Source: Thermoanaerobaculia bacterium (GTDB taxonomy: Bacteria; Acidobacteriota; Thermoanaerobaculia; Multivoradales; JAHEKO01). From it: DNA of 34,583 nucleotides. The number at the start of each line of letters is the position of its first letter. The stretch's first letter is position 1. Positions 25,138 through 32,752 of the stretch are shown piece by piece. The position numbers and the translations under genes were made by a program. The stretch covers positions 1 through 34,583 of the forward strand of contig CALZKB010000057.1 in NCBI GenBank assembly GCA_945787575.1, written 5' to 3'. The notes under the pieces are model-generated. The model saw only the letters and a list, made by a program, of their open reading frames with translations. It searched no databases and was not told the DNA's origin.

Positions 25138-25956
25138 ATGACGGGGCCCACGGCGAGCCAAGAGCTACGGCTTCATCTCGAGCGCTACTTCGAGCGGGTG
25201 GGCTTCGAGAGTGCCTCCGAGCCGACCTTGACCGTGCTGGAAGCTCTGCACGGCCGGCATCTCGAGAACATTCCTTTCGAGAACATCGACGTTCGTCTCG
25301 GCCGCCCGATCGCCCTCGATCTCAAGAGTCTGCAGGCCAAGCTCGTGCGGCGGCGACGGGGCGGGTACTGCTTCGAGCAGAACACGCTCTTCGCGGCGGC
25401 TTTGGGTGCCATCGGCTTCGAGGTCGCGACGCTGGAGGCGAGAGTCCGGCCGCCGGGGACGGCAGCCCCATCGCCGCGGACACACATGGTCCTCAGCGTC
25501 GACGCCGAGCGACGTCAGTGGCTGACCGATGTCGGTTTCGGCGGCGACGGTCCACTGCTTCCCGTGCCGCTCGACGGAGCGATCAGCGAGCAATCGGACG
25601 GAGCGTATCGGGTCGCGCGGGAGGCCGATGGTGTCTGCGTGCTGCGCCGGCGATGGCGCGGCACATGGGGGGATCTCTACGCCTTCTCGTTGACCCCGGC
25701 CCTGCCGGTCGACTTCGCGGTGGCCAACCACTTCACCTCGACACACCCGTCCTCGGTCTTCGTGAAGACACTCACGGTGCAGCGGAGTGGGCCGGGAGAA
25801 CGACGCATTCTGAGGGGACGCTCCTACACCGTGCGGCGCGGTGACGATGAGGAACAGCACCAGATCCAAGACGGCGATCTGCCGAGCCTCCTGACCGGAG
25901 AATTCGGCCTCGATCTGACCGACGAGGAGCTGCAAGAACTCGTTCGAGGCCGGTAG
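25138..25956 (+). CDS. nat: Arylamine N-acetyltransferase
   Basis: 272 residues, usual length for bacterial NAT enzymes, which move an acetyl group from acetyl-CoA to arylamines or hydrazines. The catalytic triad is complete: C78 in RRGGYCFEQN, H116 in RTHMVLSV and D131 in LTDVGFGG. HLENIPFENIDV near residue 45 is the family N-terminal signature, and a beta-barrel with SVFVKTLTVQR follows. AGAGGA directly precedes the chosen ATG. It is a single gene, convergent with the GT39 gene at 26039. Confidence 0.93.
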   Translation: MTGPTASQELRLHLERYFERVGFESASEPTLTVLEALHGRHLENIPFENIDVRLGRPIALDLKSLQAKLVRRRRGGYCFEQNTLFAAALGAIGFEVATLEARVRPPGTAAPSPRTHMVLSVDAERRQWLTDVGFGGDGPLLPVPLDGAISEQSDGAYRVAREADGVCVLRRRWRGTWGDLYAFSLTPALPVDFAVANHFTSTHPSSVFVKTLTVQRSGPGERRILRGRSYTVRRGDDEEQHQIQDGDLPSLLTGEFGLDLTDEELQELVRGR

Positions 25957-26038
25957 GCGGGGGCGAACGCCCGATCAATAGACGGCTCGCTGGTTTGGGC
26001 GCCGCGACAAGTCTCGGAACTCGATCCTGGAACCGCGA

Positions 26039-27580
26039 TCAGCTGAAGTTCTTGATCTCGGGCCAGACCTCGCTCAGCGGTGCTCGCAGGTTCCGGCAGA
26101 CGAAGACATCGAGCTCGGCCTCGTAGGGCATGCAGTACCTGCAGCTGACGTGCCCGACTCTCTCGACTTGCTCGAAACGCTCTGCGAGACCCTCACGATC
26201 GTCGCTGAGAACCAGGACGACACTGCCGTCTTTGCCGCCTGGTCCCCAGATCCAGTAGCTGTTGTGGGCGCTGATGGCCGGCGGGAGGCCGAGCGCCGGG
26301 CCGAAGTAGTCGACCGCGCCCGCCTGTCCATAGTTGTTGCCGAAGATCGCGGCGCGCGCCTGGTCCTCGGTGCCGAGCGCGTGATAGGCGACGGCCAGCG
26401 CTTCCGCCTTCTGCTCCCAGCCGAACATGTCGGCGTAGAACTGGGGCAGCTCGGCCAGCTCCTTGGCTTCGGCGGTATGCGGCTCGATGCCCAAGCTCCT
26501 GGCCCAGGCGATGTAGGCGTTCACCGGCAGGATCGGCAGCGTCAACGGCGCCAGCAGCAGGCCGCAGAGCATGACGGCGAGGAGAGAGGGCCGCACCCAG
26601 CGCCGGGAGCGCTCGAACCAGGTCTCGAAGGCGACGCCGCCGGCGGCCAAGACGATCGTCATGGCGCCGGCGAGATACTCGGGCTTGCTCCTTCCATTGA
26701 TCAGCAGGACCGCGACCACCGCGACGAAGACGATCCCGAGGGCGCGGTAACGCCGTCCGGCTCCGAAGAGCAGGAAGACGAGGCCGCCGATCCACAGAGG
26801 GATGGTGACCGGGTTGTTGATCAGCAGCTGGCCGCCAAGGAAGTCGATCACTCCGAGCCGCGAGTACTTACCAGTCACCGCGTTACCGATGAACTCCACG
26901 TGAGCCATCTCGTGCAGGAGGTTCCAGATCACATAAGGAGAGAAGAGCAGCAAGGCGACGCCGGCGGCTATCCAGGGCCAGCGGGAGCGCAGGGCGCGGC
27001 GCAGGGGAGTCGCGAGCACGGCGACGGAGATGCCGGCGCCGAGCCACAGGACCCCAAGCTTGTTGAGCAGCCCGAATCCGAGGAGCAGTCCGAGGTAGAG
27101 CCAGTCCCGAGGCGCTTCATGGTCAACGAGACGGGCCAGCAGGAGAGCGGCCGCCGCCCAGAGCACCAGATCGAAAGCGTTCATCGAGTAGATCGTGTCG
27201 TAGGCGATGAAGATGAGCGACACGATCGCCGCTGTTCCCGAAAGCGCCACTGCCCATCTCCCGCCGCCGAGTCGGCGGGCCAGCAGCATGATCAGAGCTA
27301 CGGCTAGGGAGCCGGCCACGGCCGGCAGCAGCCTCGAAGCGAAGAGCGAGTCACCCAGGAGCCAGCGGTTGACAGCGAGGATCGCGATCGACAACGGCGG
27401 GTGATCGACGTAGCCCCAGTCAAGTCGACTCGTCGAGGCCAGATAGTAGAGCTCGTCGCGGAAATACCCGTAGCCTCCCAGAGCATTGGTCACGAGATGG
27501 ATCAGGAGCTTGGCGCCGGCGAACGCGGCGATCAGCGGTGAAAGCCGAGCTGAAGTGGATTCCTGTGGCTCGGGGTTCAT
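26039..27580 (-). CDS. GT39/PMT_2-type membrane glycosyltransferase
   Basis: 513 residues, ten or more transmembrane helices. The first loop has GYFRDELYYLASTSRLDWGYVDHPPL, with the Asp-Glu pair and DHPPL typical of bacterial PMT_2 proteins such as ArnT relatives. A soluble C-terminal domain of about 150 residues follows (AISAHNSYWIWGPGG, VLVLSDDREG). It should use a polyprenyl-phosphate sugar on the periplasmic side; acceptor unknown. The ATG at 27580 is well supported by GAGGAGAATCC. It is unlike the GT39 protein at 5452-6975 in the loops, so not a recent duplicate. Confidence 0.9.
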   Translation of the reverse strand: MNPEPQESTSARLSPLIAAFAGAKLLIHLVTNALGGYGYFRDELYYLASTSRLDWGYVDHPPLSIAILAVNRWLLGDSLFASRLLPAVAGSLAVALIMLLARRLGGGRWAVALSGTAAIVSLIFIAYDTIYSMNAFDLVLWAAAALLLARLVDHEAPRDWLYLGLLLGFGLLNKLGVLWLGAGISVAVLATPLRRALRSRWPWIAAGVALLLFSPYVIWNLLHEMAHVEFIGNAVTGKYSRLGVIDFLGGQLLINNPVTIPLWIGGLVFLLFGAGRRYRALGIVFVAVVAVLLINGRSKPEYLAGAMTIVLAAGGVAFETWFERSRRWVRPSLLAVMLCGLLLAPLTLPILPVNAYIAWARSLGIEPHTAEAKELAELPQFYADMFGWEQKAEALAVAYHALGTEDQARAAIFGNNYGQAGAVDYFGPALGLPPAISAHNSYWIWGPGGKDGSVVLVLSDDREGLAERFEQVERVGHVSCRYCMPYEAELDVFVCRNLRAPLSEVWPEIKNFS

Positions 27581-27955
27581 GGATTCTCCTCAGCTTCCGA
27601 ACGTCTCGACGATCCTATGAGACACCGGCCAAGCACTCCACTCTTCTCGCGAGGATCAAGCTTGCAATCAGCCCCCAACCCACCAGATCCGGGCCGCCAG
27701 GGCCGCACCTGCGGCCACCGCCTCAAGACCGATCCAGATCCGGCTGGGTGAAGGCGCCGGCGCGGCGGCCGCCGAGACCATCGCCGCAGCCGAGGCCCGG
27801 CGCAGGCGCAAGAGCGCCGCGGAGCTCAAGGCACCGCACCTGAAACCTCGATGGGCACGATCGCGCCGCATGTCAGCTCCGGTCCGCAGCCCGAGAACAC
27901 CTGAGATCCTCTCGAGTTGTCTCTTTCGCGACCCTCGGAAGGGCGGTGCGCTCGT
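27581..27955. other. Intergenic stretch, no convincing gene
   Basis: 375 bases between the GT39 start and the end of the arsenic operon. A minus-strand open frame at 27668-27871 (67 codons) ends in one hydrophobic segment (GLEAVAAGAALAARIWWVGG), but has no ribosome site and no family resemblance; I do not call it. No clear terminator was seen after the selenoprotein gene. Confidence 0.4.
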
Positions 27956-28237
27956 TCAGTCTTCAGTGCTCGCTACCGGGCCGGCGGCTTCGGCGAGCTG
28001 CGCTTTCACCCGTCCGGCCTGGACGGCCATGACCACGGCTTCGACGGCGCCGATCTCCTCGGCCGTCACGCCTTTCTTCTTGGCGACCCCAAGATAGTGC
28101 CGCATTCACGGATAGCACGCCACCGACATGGCGGTCGCCAGATGGAGGAGCAAAGTCGTCTTGACATCCAGCACATCGTTGAAGCGCGCCGCCTTGTAGA
28201 ACTGGTTGAAAGTCTCGTTCTGTGGCTCGGGTAGCAT
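27956..28237 (-). CDS. AhpD-like selenoprotein with CxxU motif (in-frame TGA read as Sec)
   Basis: 93 residues if the TGA at 28106-28108 is read as selenocysteine (U44). The ATG at 28237 has AGGAG 8 nt upstream. Translation runs MLPEPQNETFNQFYKAARF, DVKTTLLLHLATAMSVA, CYP-U-MRHYLGVAKKKG, VTAEEIGAVEAVVMAVQAGR, ending at TGA 27956-27958. This is the AhpD/carboxymuconolactone-decarboxylase fold, whose redox site is CxxC; here the second Cys is TGA, giving C41-x-x-U44 with H47 next. The family-like pattern continues for 49 codons after the TGA. AhpD-like CxxU selenoproteins are known from bacterial selenoproteome surveys, and a related, often Sec-containing peroxidase-like family accompanies arsenosugar biosynthesis. 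It lies 27 nt after arsM, so is co-transcribed. Role inferred: thiol/selenol redox for arsenic methylation or peroxide removal. Alternative: a nonsense-mutated gene. Confidence 0.8.
28078..28094 (-). promoter_or_regulatory. Candidate bacterial SECIS hairpin
   Basis: On the coding strand, 11 nt after the TGA, UCUUGG pairs with CCAAGA (6 bp perfect) around the loop GGUCG. Bacterial SECIS elements sit just downstream of the UGA inside the coding region and show a G-U in the apical loop bound by SelB; E. coli fdhF has GGUC there. The first loop G is 18 nt after the UGA, within the usual range (about 16-37). Confidence 0.65.
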
Positions 28238-28264
28238 CGGTCCGTCTCCTCTCGGTGTCGTTGT

Positions 28265-29161
28265 TCAGCTCTTTCGTGCGCGGAAGGTGACCGAGCGCAC
28301 GGTGCCGGCGAGATCCTCGACGCGGACGCCGGTCCGTTCCACCAAGGCGGCGACCTCGCCGGGTAGCGCGAATTCGGTCGCCGCGAGAAAGTCGTCGTCC
28401 TCGAGCACCTCGAACTCGCCGAGACCCGCCGCCTCCAGAGACGGGAAGTAGTCTTCACGAAGCATGGCGCCCGCGACACACCCGACATAGGCGAGCAGGT
28501 CCTGCCCCAGCGCCTCCGGCAGCGGCTTCGACAGCAAGATGTCGGCGATCACGGCACGGCCTCCGGGTCTCAGCACTCGGGCGATCTCCTGGAACACCCT
28601 GGTCTTGTCGGGGACCAGATTGATGACGCAGTTGCTCGTCACCGCGTCCACCGAGGCATCTTCGACGGGCAGCTCCTCCAGCCGGCCCTGCCGGAACTCG
28701 ACGTGTGAGAAGCCGGACCGCTCGACGTTCCTATTCGCCACGTGAATCATCTCTGGAGTCATGTCCACGCCGATGACCCGACCGTGGGGACCGACGCCGC
28801 GCGCCGCGAGGAGGGCGTCGAATCCACCTCCCGAGCCCAGGTCGAGAACGACCTCGCCCAGCTCGAGCTCGAGGTGCCGGACCGGGGCGCCGCAGCCGAG
28901 TCCCAGGTTGGCCTCTTCGGGAACCGCCGAGAGGTCCTCCTCGTCATAGCCGATGCTGCGCGATACGGTCTGTGACGTCGGATCGGCGCTCGCCGCCCCG
29001 CAGGCTGACGGCTCGCAGCATCCGCCCTCGCCCGCTGCGATCCGGCCGTAACGCTCCTTGACGGCCTCAACGACCCTCTCGGCGTCCGCGGGCGTCTTGT
29101 CTTGCGGTCGGAAGACCGTGCTTGGCTCAGGCTGTTTCTCGCGATGTGAAGCTCGACTCAT
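28265..29161 (-). CDS. arsM: Arsenite S-adenosylmethionine methyltransferase
   Basis: 298 residues. It methylates As(III) with SAM in the cytoplasm. Rossmann motif I is [11 protein letters not shown] (residues 105-115). The three arsenic-binding cysteines of the family are C90 (NLGLGCG), C178 (TSNCVINL) and C228 (YVGCVAGAM). The N-terminus adds C48, C49 and C54 in [11 protein letters not shown], next to [11 protein letters not shown]. The ATG at 29161 has GGAG 6 nt upstream and overlaps the marR stop by 4 nt; an upstream in-frame start would run deep into marR. It is the middle gene of marR-arsM-AhpD-like selenoprotein. Confidence 0.95.
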   Translation of the reverse strand: MSRASHREKQPEPSTVFRPQDKTPADAERVVEAVKERYGRIAAGEGGCCEPSACGAASADPTSQTVSRSIGYDEEDLSAVPEEANLGLGCGAPVRHLELELGEVVLDLGSGGGFDALLAARGVGPHGRVIGVDMTPEMIHVANRNVERSGFSHVEFRQGRLEELPVEDASVDAVTSNCVINLVPDKTRVFQEIARVLRPGGRAVIADILLSKPLPEALGQDLLAYVGCVAGAMLREDYFPSLEAAGLGEFEVLEDDDFLAATEFALPGEVAALVERTGVRVEDLAGTVRSVTFRARKS

Positions 29162-29688
29162 GTTCCACTCCTTTTCTCGGCTCGCGCCCCTTTGGGCTCG
29201 AGCAAGTGATCGAAAGCTCCGGGGCAACAGGACTCAGTCGCCAGGCGCACTGCGGCCGACAGCTCGTCGAGACTGTCGAGAACGGCGCGACGCCGGGCGG
29301 GAGCGAGCCGGTCGAGGATCGAGGCCGCGAAACGGTCGGATTGCCGCTCGATCTCTCGCGCGGCGCCCTCTCCTTTCAGCGTCAGCCGCACCCGGGCAGC
29401 TCGCGCGTCGGTGTCATCGGCGACGCGAATCACCAGGCCGCGGTTCTCCAGGCGCTCGAGGTTGCGGCTCACCGTGCTCGGCGCGATCCCCAAGCGGCGG
29501 CCGAGATCGCCCATCCGCAGGGGTCCCGCCGCCGCCAGAGCTTCGAGGCACGCGGCTTGCGCCACGGTCATGCCGCAGCAGGAGACGTCGGCCCGTGCCG
29601 ACAGCGAGAAGCGTCCAACCAGGCCGCGAATGGCGCGGCGCAGCGCGCGGGCGTCGGTCGATGAAACGGCGCTGGCGGTGTTTGGCAT
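29158..29688 (-). CDS. MarR-family regulator with vicinal Cys pairs, likely metalloid-responsive
   Basis: 176 residues. A winged helix spans about 57-105 (PLRMGDLGRRLGIAPSTVSRNLERLENRGLV, then the wing DDTDARAARVRLT). Cys pairs lie at both ends of the fold: C37-C38 in ADVSCCGMT plus C47, and C154-C155 in TESCCPGAF. As arsM overlaps it by 4 nt, the cysteines probably sense As(III) (or selenium/redox), releasing DNA to induce the operon; this is inference. The ATG at 29688 has GGAG 6 nt upstream. A 13-bp palindrome and a longer inverted repeat lie upstream as likely operators. The usual ars regulator is ArsR, so a MarR here is uncommon. Confidence 0.9.
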   Translation of the reverse strand: MPNTASAVSSTDARALRRAIRGLVGRFSLSARADVSCCGMTVAQAACLEALAAAGPLRMGDLGRRLGIAPSTVSRNLERLENRGLVIRVADDTDARAARVRLTLKGEGAAREIERQSDRFAASILDRLAPARRRAVLDSLDELSAAVRLATESCCPGAFDHLLEPKGARAEKRSGT

Positions 29689-29702
29689 GGCTGTCTCCAG
29701 AA

Positions 29703-29740
29703 GATAGTTGTATCATACAAGTTTGTAGAATGCAACTATC
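29703..29740 (-). promoter_or_regulatory. Operator and promoter region of the marR-arsM operon
   Basis: TTGTATCATACAA (29708-29720) is a perfect 13-bp palindrome of the size bound by MarR dimers. It contains the -10-like TATGAT on the coding strand (29712-29717). Around it GATAGTTG (29703-29710) and CAACTATC (29733-29740) form an 8-bp inverted repeat. Binding here would block transcription of the operon. No good -35 was found. Confidence 0.6.
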
Positions 29741-29825
29741 GACTCGGAGTCGCGCCACGAGCGACTTCCACCGGTATCCCAGGAGCGGCCCAGACCCGCC
29801 TGAGCCTGTGGCGGGGCAGCCCTCC

Positions 29826-32671
29826 TTACAGCCTGTACGCCCCCACCTCCGGCTTGACCGGACGAATCAACCACCCCGGCCGCCTAGTCCCGTCGGGACT
29901 CACCTTACGCGCGGACCTCGTTTTCCGAACCCACTCGCGAAACGCCTCCACGCTCTTCTCCGCGTCCACCTCGATGTCTCCGTAGGCATCGTCCTCGCGC
30001 GCCTTCACCACCCGCACCGCCTGATGCCAACAGTGCATCCCACTCACCGGATCCGGATGCACTGCAAACGTCAGATTCTGATGCACCCCCACATCCGTCC
30101 ACCAGATCCTCCCCGTATCCGGGTCTGACGTCTCATAGGGCCCTGCCCCCTTCTCCTGCTTCAACTGCCAATCGCTGTTCGACCGATTGAGGCTGGCGGT
30201 CGCCATCATCTGCCGCTGCCCTTCCCCTTCGTGCTCGGCGAGTTTCCATCGGCCCATGTGGTGCGAACAGGCCACCACTCCGGGCCGAATCCCCTCTGTG
30301 ACCCAGGCTTTGACGACGAAGTAGCCGATCTCGGTCTCGACCCGCACGAGGTCGCCGGTTCGCACGCCGAGCTCTTCCGCGTGGTTCGGATGAATCCATA
30401 GCGGGTTGGTGTGGGCGATCTCGTCCAGCCACTTTGCGTTCGCCGATCGCGTGTGAATCTGCACCGGCAGCCGGAACGTCGAGATCAGCACATGCTGATC
30501 CTCCTGCAGGTTCTCGGGATGGACGTGGCTGCGCATGTAGGTCGGAATCGCCACGTGATTCCACCCCCAGCTCGCGAGCGTGGGCGAGTAGAACTCGAGC
30601 TTCCCCGATGGGGTCGGGAAGCCGCGCAACACTTCCCCATCGACCTCGACCCCGCACAGCCGCCGCCCCTCGCCGTCGCCGTCAGGCGTGCCGATGGGGG
30701 CGATGTTGATCTTGGGGGGCGCTTCGCCGCGGGTGAAGACCCGGCCGTGGGGGTCGGTGACTAGGTCGACGAGCTCGGCGTCAGGGACTCGCGCCGCGTA
30801 GGGCGTCTCGACCTCGCCTTCGGGCGCTACTTCGAAGGCGCCGTAGCGACGCATGTACTCGAGCGGCTCGAGGCCTTCGGCGGTGGCCTTCTCGGGTAAG
30901 CCGGGAACCGAGTTCCCGAAGATGTATCCGTAGTACTCATCGACGCCCAGCCTCGTACCTGGATTCTCTCGACTCTCCACAAACTCCCTGATGCCCAGAT
31001 CCCCATCCGGGTCGATTCGCCAAGAGAGCTCGAGCCAGAACTCGTTCTCCTCCCAGACTTCGCCGGGGTTGACCTGACGGGTGTCGTCGATCTGGAGGCC
31101 CAGTCGATCTTGAGCGGCGCGCCGCACCGGTTGCCGGAAGCCGATCCACTGCCCGGCGTGGGTCTCGTAGGAGTGGATGTCGTGGCGCTCGGAGGAGTGG
31201 CCCATGGGGAGGATCAGGTCGGCGAAGTAGGCGGTCTCGTTCCAGGTCGGGGTGAGCGCCACGTGGATGCCGACTTTCGACTCGTCGGTCAGCATGTCGA
31301 TCCAGGCAAAGCCGTCGGGGTTGGTCCACACCGGGTTGTAGACGCGGGTGAAGTAGGTGTCGAGGTAGGCGTTCTGCTCGCGGACCAGGTGCGGCAGGAG
31401 GAAGGAGAGCTCGTACATCGAGAGCGGCCATTCCTCGGGCCAGGTCAGGGTGTTCCAGTAGTCGGGGTGCCGGGGCAGGCGGATCGGCTTGGCGACGAAC
31501 TTGTTCCACGCGTTCAGGTGGGTGCCGCCTGGGGTGCCGACGGAGCCGGTCAGGGCGTTCAAGAGGAACAAGGTCCGCGCGACCTGCCAGCCGCCTTCGT
31601 TGGAGGAGGAGGCGCTGCGCCAGTTGTGGGTGGACAGCCGGCTGCCGGCCTCGGCGACGGTCTGGGCGACCTCGGCGATCTCCTCCGCGTCGATGCCGCT
31701 CTCGCCCGCGGCAAAGTCGAAGGTGTAGCCCTCGTATTCGGCGGCGAGCATCTTCTCGAAGTTCTCGAAGGTCGATTCCAGACCGGGGTGGACCGCCTCG
31801 AGGTACTCGCTCCAGTTCCACCACTTGCGGACGAACTCGCGGTCGTACTGCCGGGTCTGGATCAGGTGGTTGGCGATCGCCAGGTTGAGCGCTGCCTCGG
31901 AGCCGGGGACGGTGGCGAGCCAGTGGTCGGCGTGGGTGGCGGTGTTCGAGAGCCTGGTGTCGAGGACGATCAGCTTGGCGCCGTTGGCCTTCGCCTCCAT
32001 GATCCGCTGGGCGTGGGGATTGAAGTAGTGGCCGGTCTCGAGATGCGAGGAGATCAGGTAGATGACCTTGGCGCGGGCGTGGTCGGGGCTCGGGCGGTCG
32101 ATGCCGGCCCAGAACTGGTAGCCGGCGCGGGCGGCGGCCGAGCAGATGTTGGTGTGGGAGTTGTGGCCGTCGACCCCCCAGGCAGCCATGATCCGCTCGG
32201 TGAAGCCGTCCTCGCCGGGCCGGCCGACGTGGTACATGATCTCCTTCTTGCGCCCCTCGCGCATGGCCTTCGCGAGGCGCTCGGCGAGGGTGTCGAGCGC
32301 CTCGTCCCAGGTGATGCGCTCCCATTTGCCTTCGCCGCGGGCGCCGGCGCGTTTCAGGGGATAGAGGATGCGGTCGGGGTCGGTGATCTGGTTGAGGGTC
32401 GCCGGGCCCTTGGCGCAGTTGCGGCCGCGCGATCCGGGGTGCTCGGGGTTGCCCTCGAACTTGCGGATCTGCATGGTGTCCTTGTCGATGTAGGCCAGCA
32501 GTCCGCAGGCCGACTCGCAGTTGAAGCAGGTGGTCGGCACCAGCATGTAGCGCTTCTCGACCCGCTTCGGCCAGGCCCTGGAATCCAGCTCTCGCCGCGG
32601 GCTTCGGTGGCCGACTTGGCGGCAGAGACTCGTTCGTTGAGGGAGCGCTTGTACTGGTCTAGGTCGGTCAC
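29826..32671 (-). CDS. Molybdopterin oxidoreductase catalytic subunit (DMSO reductase family), one frameshift
   Basis: About 948 residues after correction. CFNCESACG...NCAKG (Cys about 49, 52, 56, 86) binds one [4Fe-4S] cluster. Domains for bis-MGD follow: RITWDEALDTLAERL, VIYLISSHLETGHYF, LIVLDTRLSNTATHADHWL, and the C-terminal HTRSANAKWLDE with WIHPNHAEELGVRTGDLVRV. The Mo ligand should be the Cys of HTNICSAAARAG (about 177), as in polysulfide, thiosulfate, tetrathionate and arsenate reductases. The N-terminus (MTDLDQYKRSLNERVSAAKS) has no Tat signal, so it probably stays cytoplasmic. The frame breaks at 32576-32578: SWIPG must continue as AWPKRVEKRYMLVPTTC, explained by one missing G. GTG start at 32671, weak ribosome site. 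It is downstream of, and transcribed with, the FeS/NrfD gene. Substrate unknown. Confidence 0.85.
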
Positions 32672-32752
32672 GAAAGGTATCCCGTCGAGCGGTGCAGAGG
32701 AGTCAAGGTGGCCGGGGGGCCCTTGCCTCCGGAGGACACTCCGATCCCGCCC

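Noticed and set aside
27668-27871. 67-codon minus-strand open frame with one hydrophobic segment
   Set aside because: No ribosome site, no homologue recognised, and alanine-rich hydrophobic runs are common by chance in this composition.
28066-28488. 140-codon minus-strand open frame overlapping arsM and the selenoprotein gene
   Set aside because: It is out of frame with arsM and with the AhpD-like frame, has no ribosome site, and its Arg/Ser-rich translation is typical of a shadow frame in GC-rich DNA.
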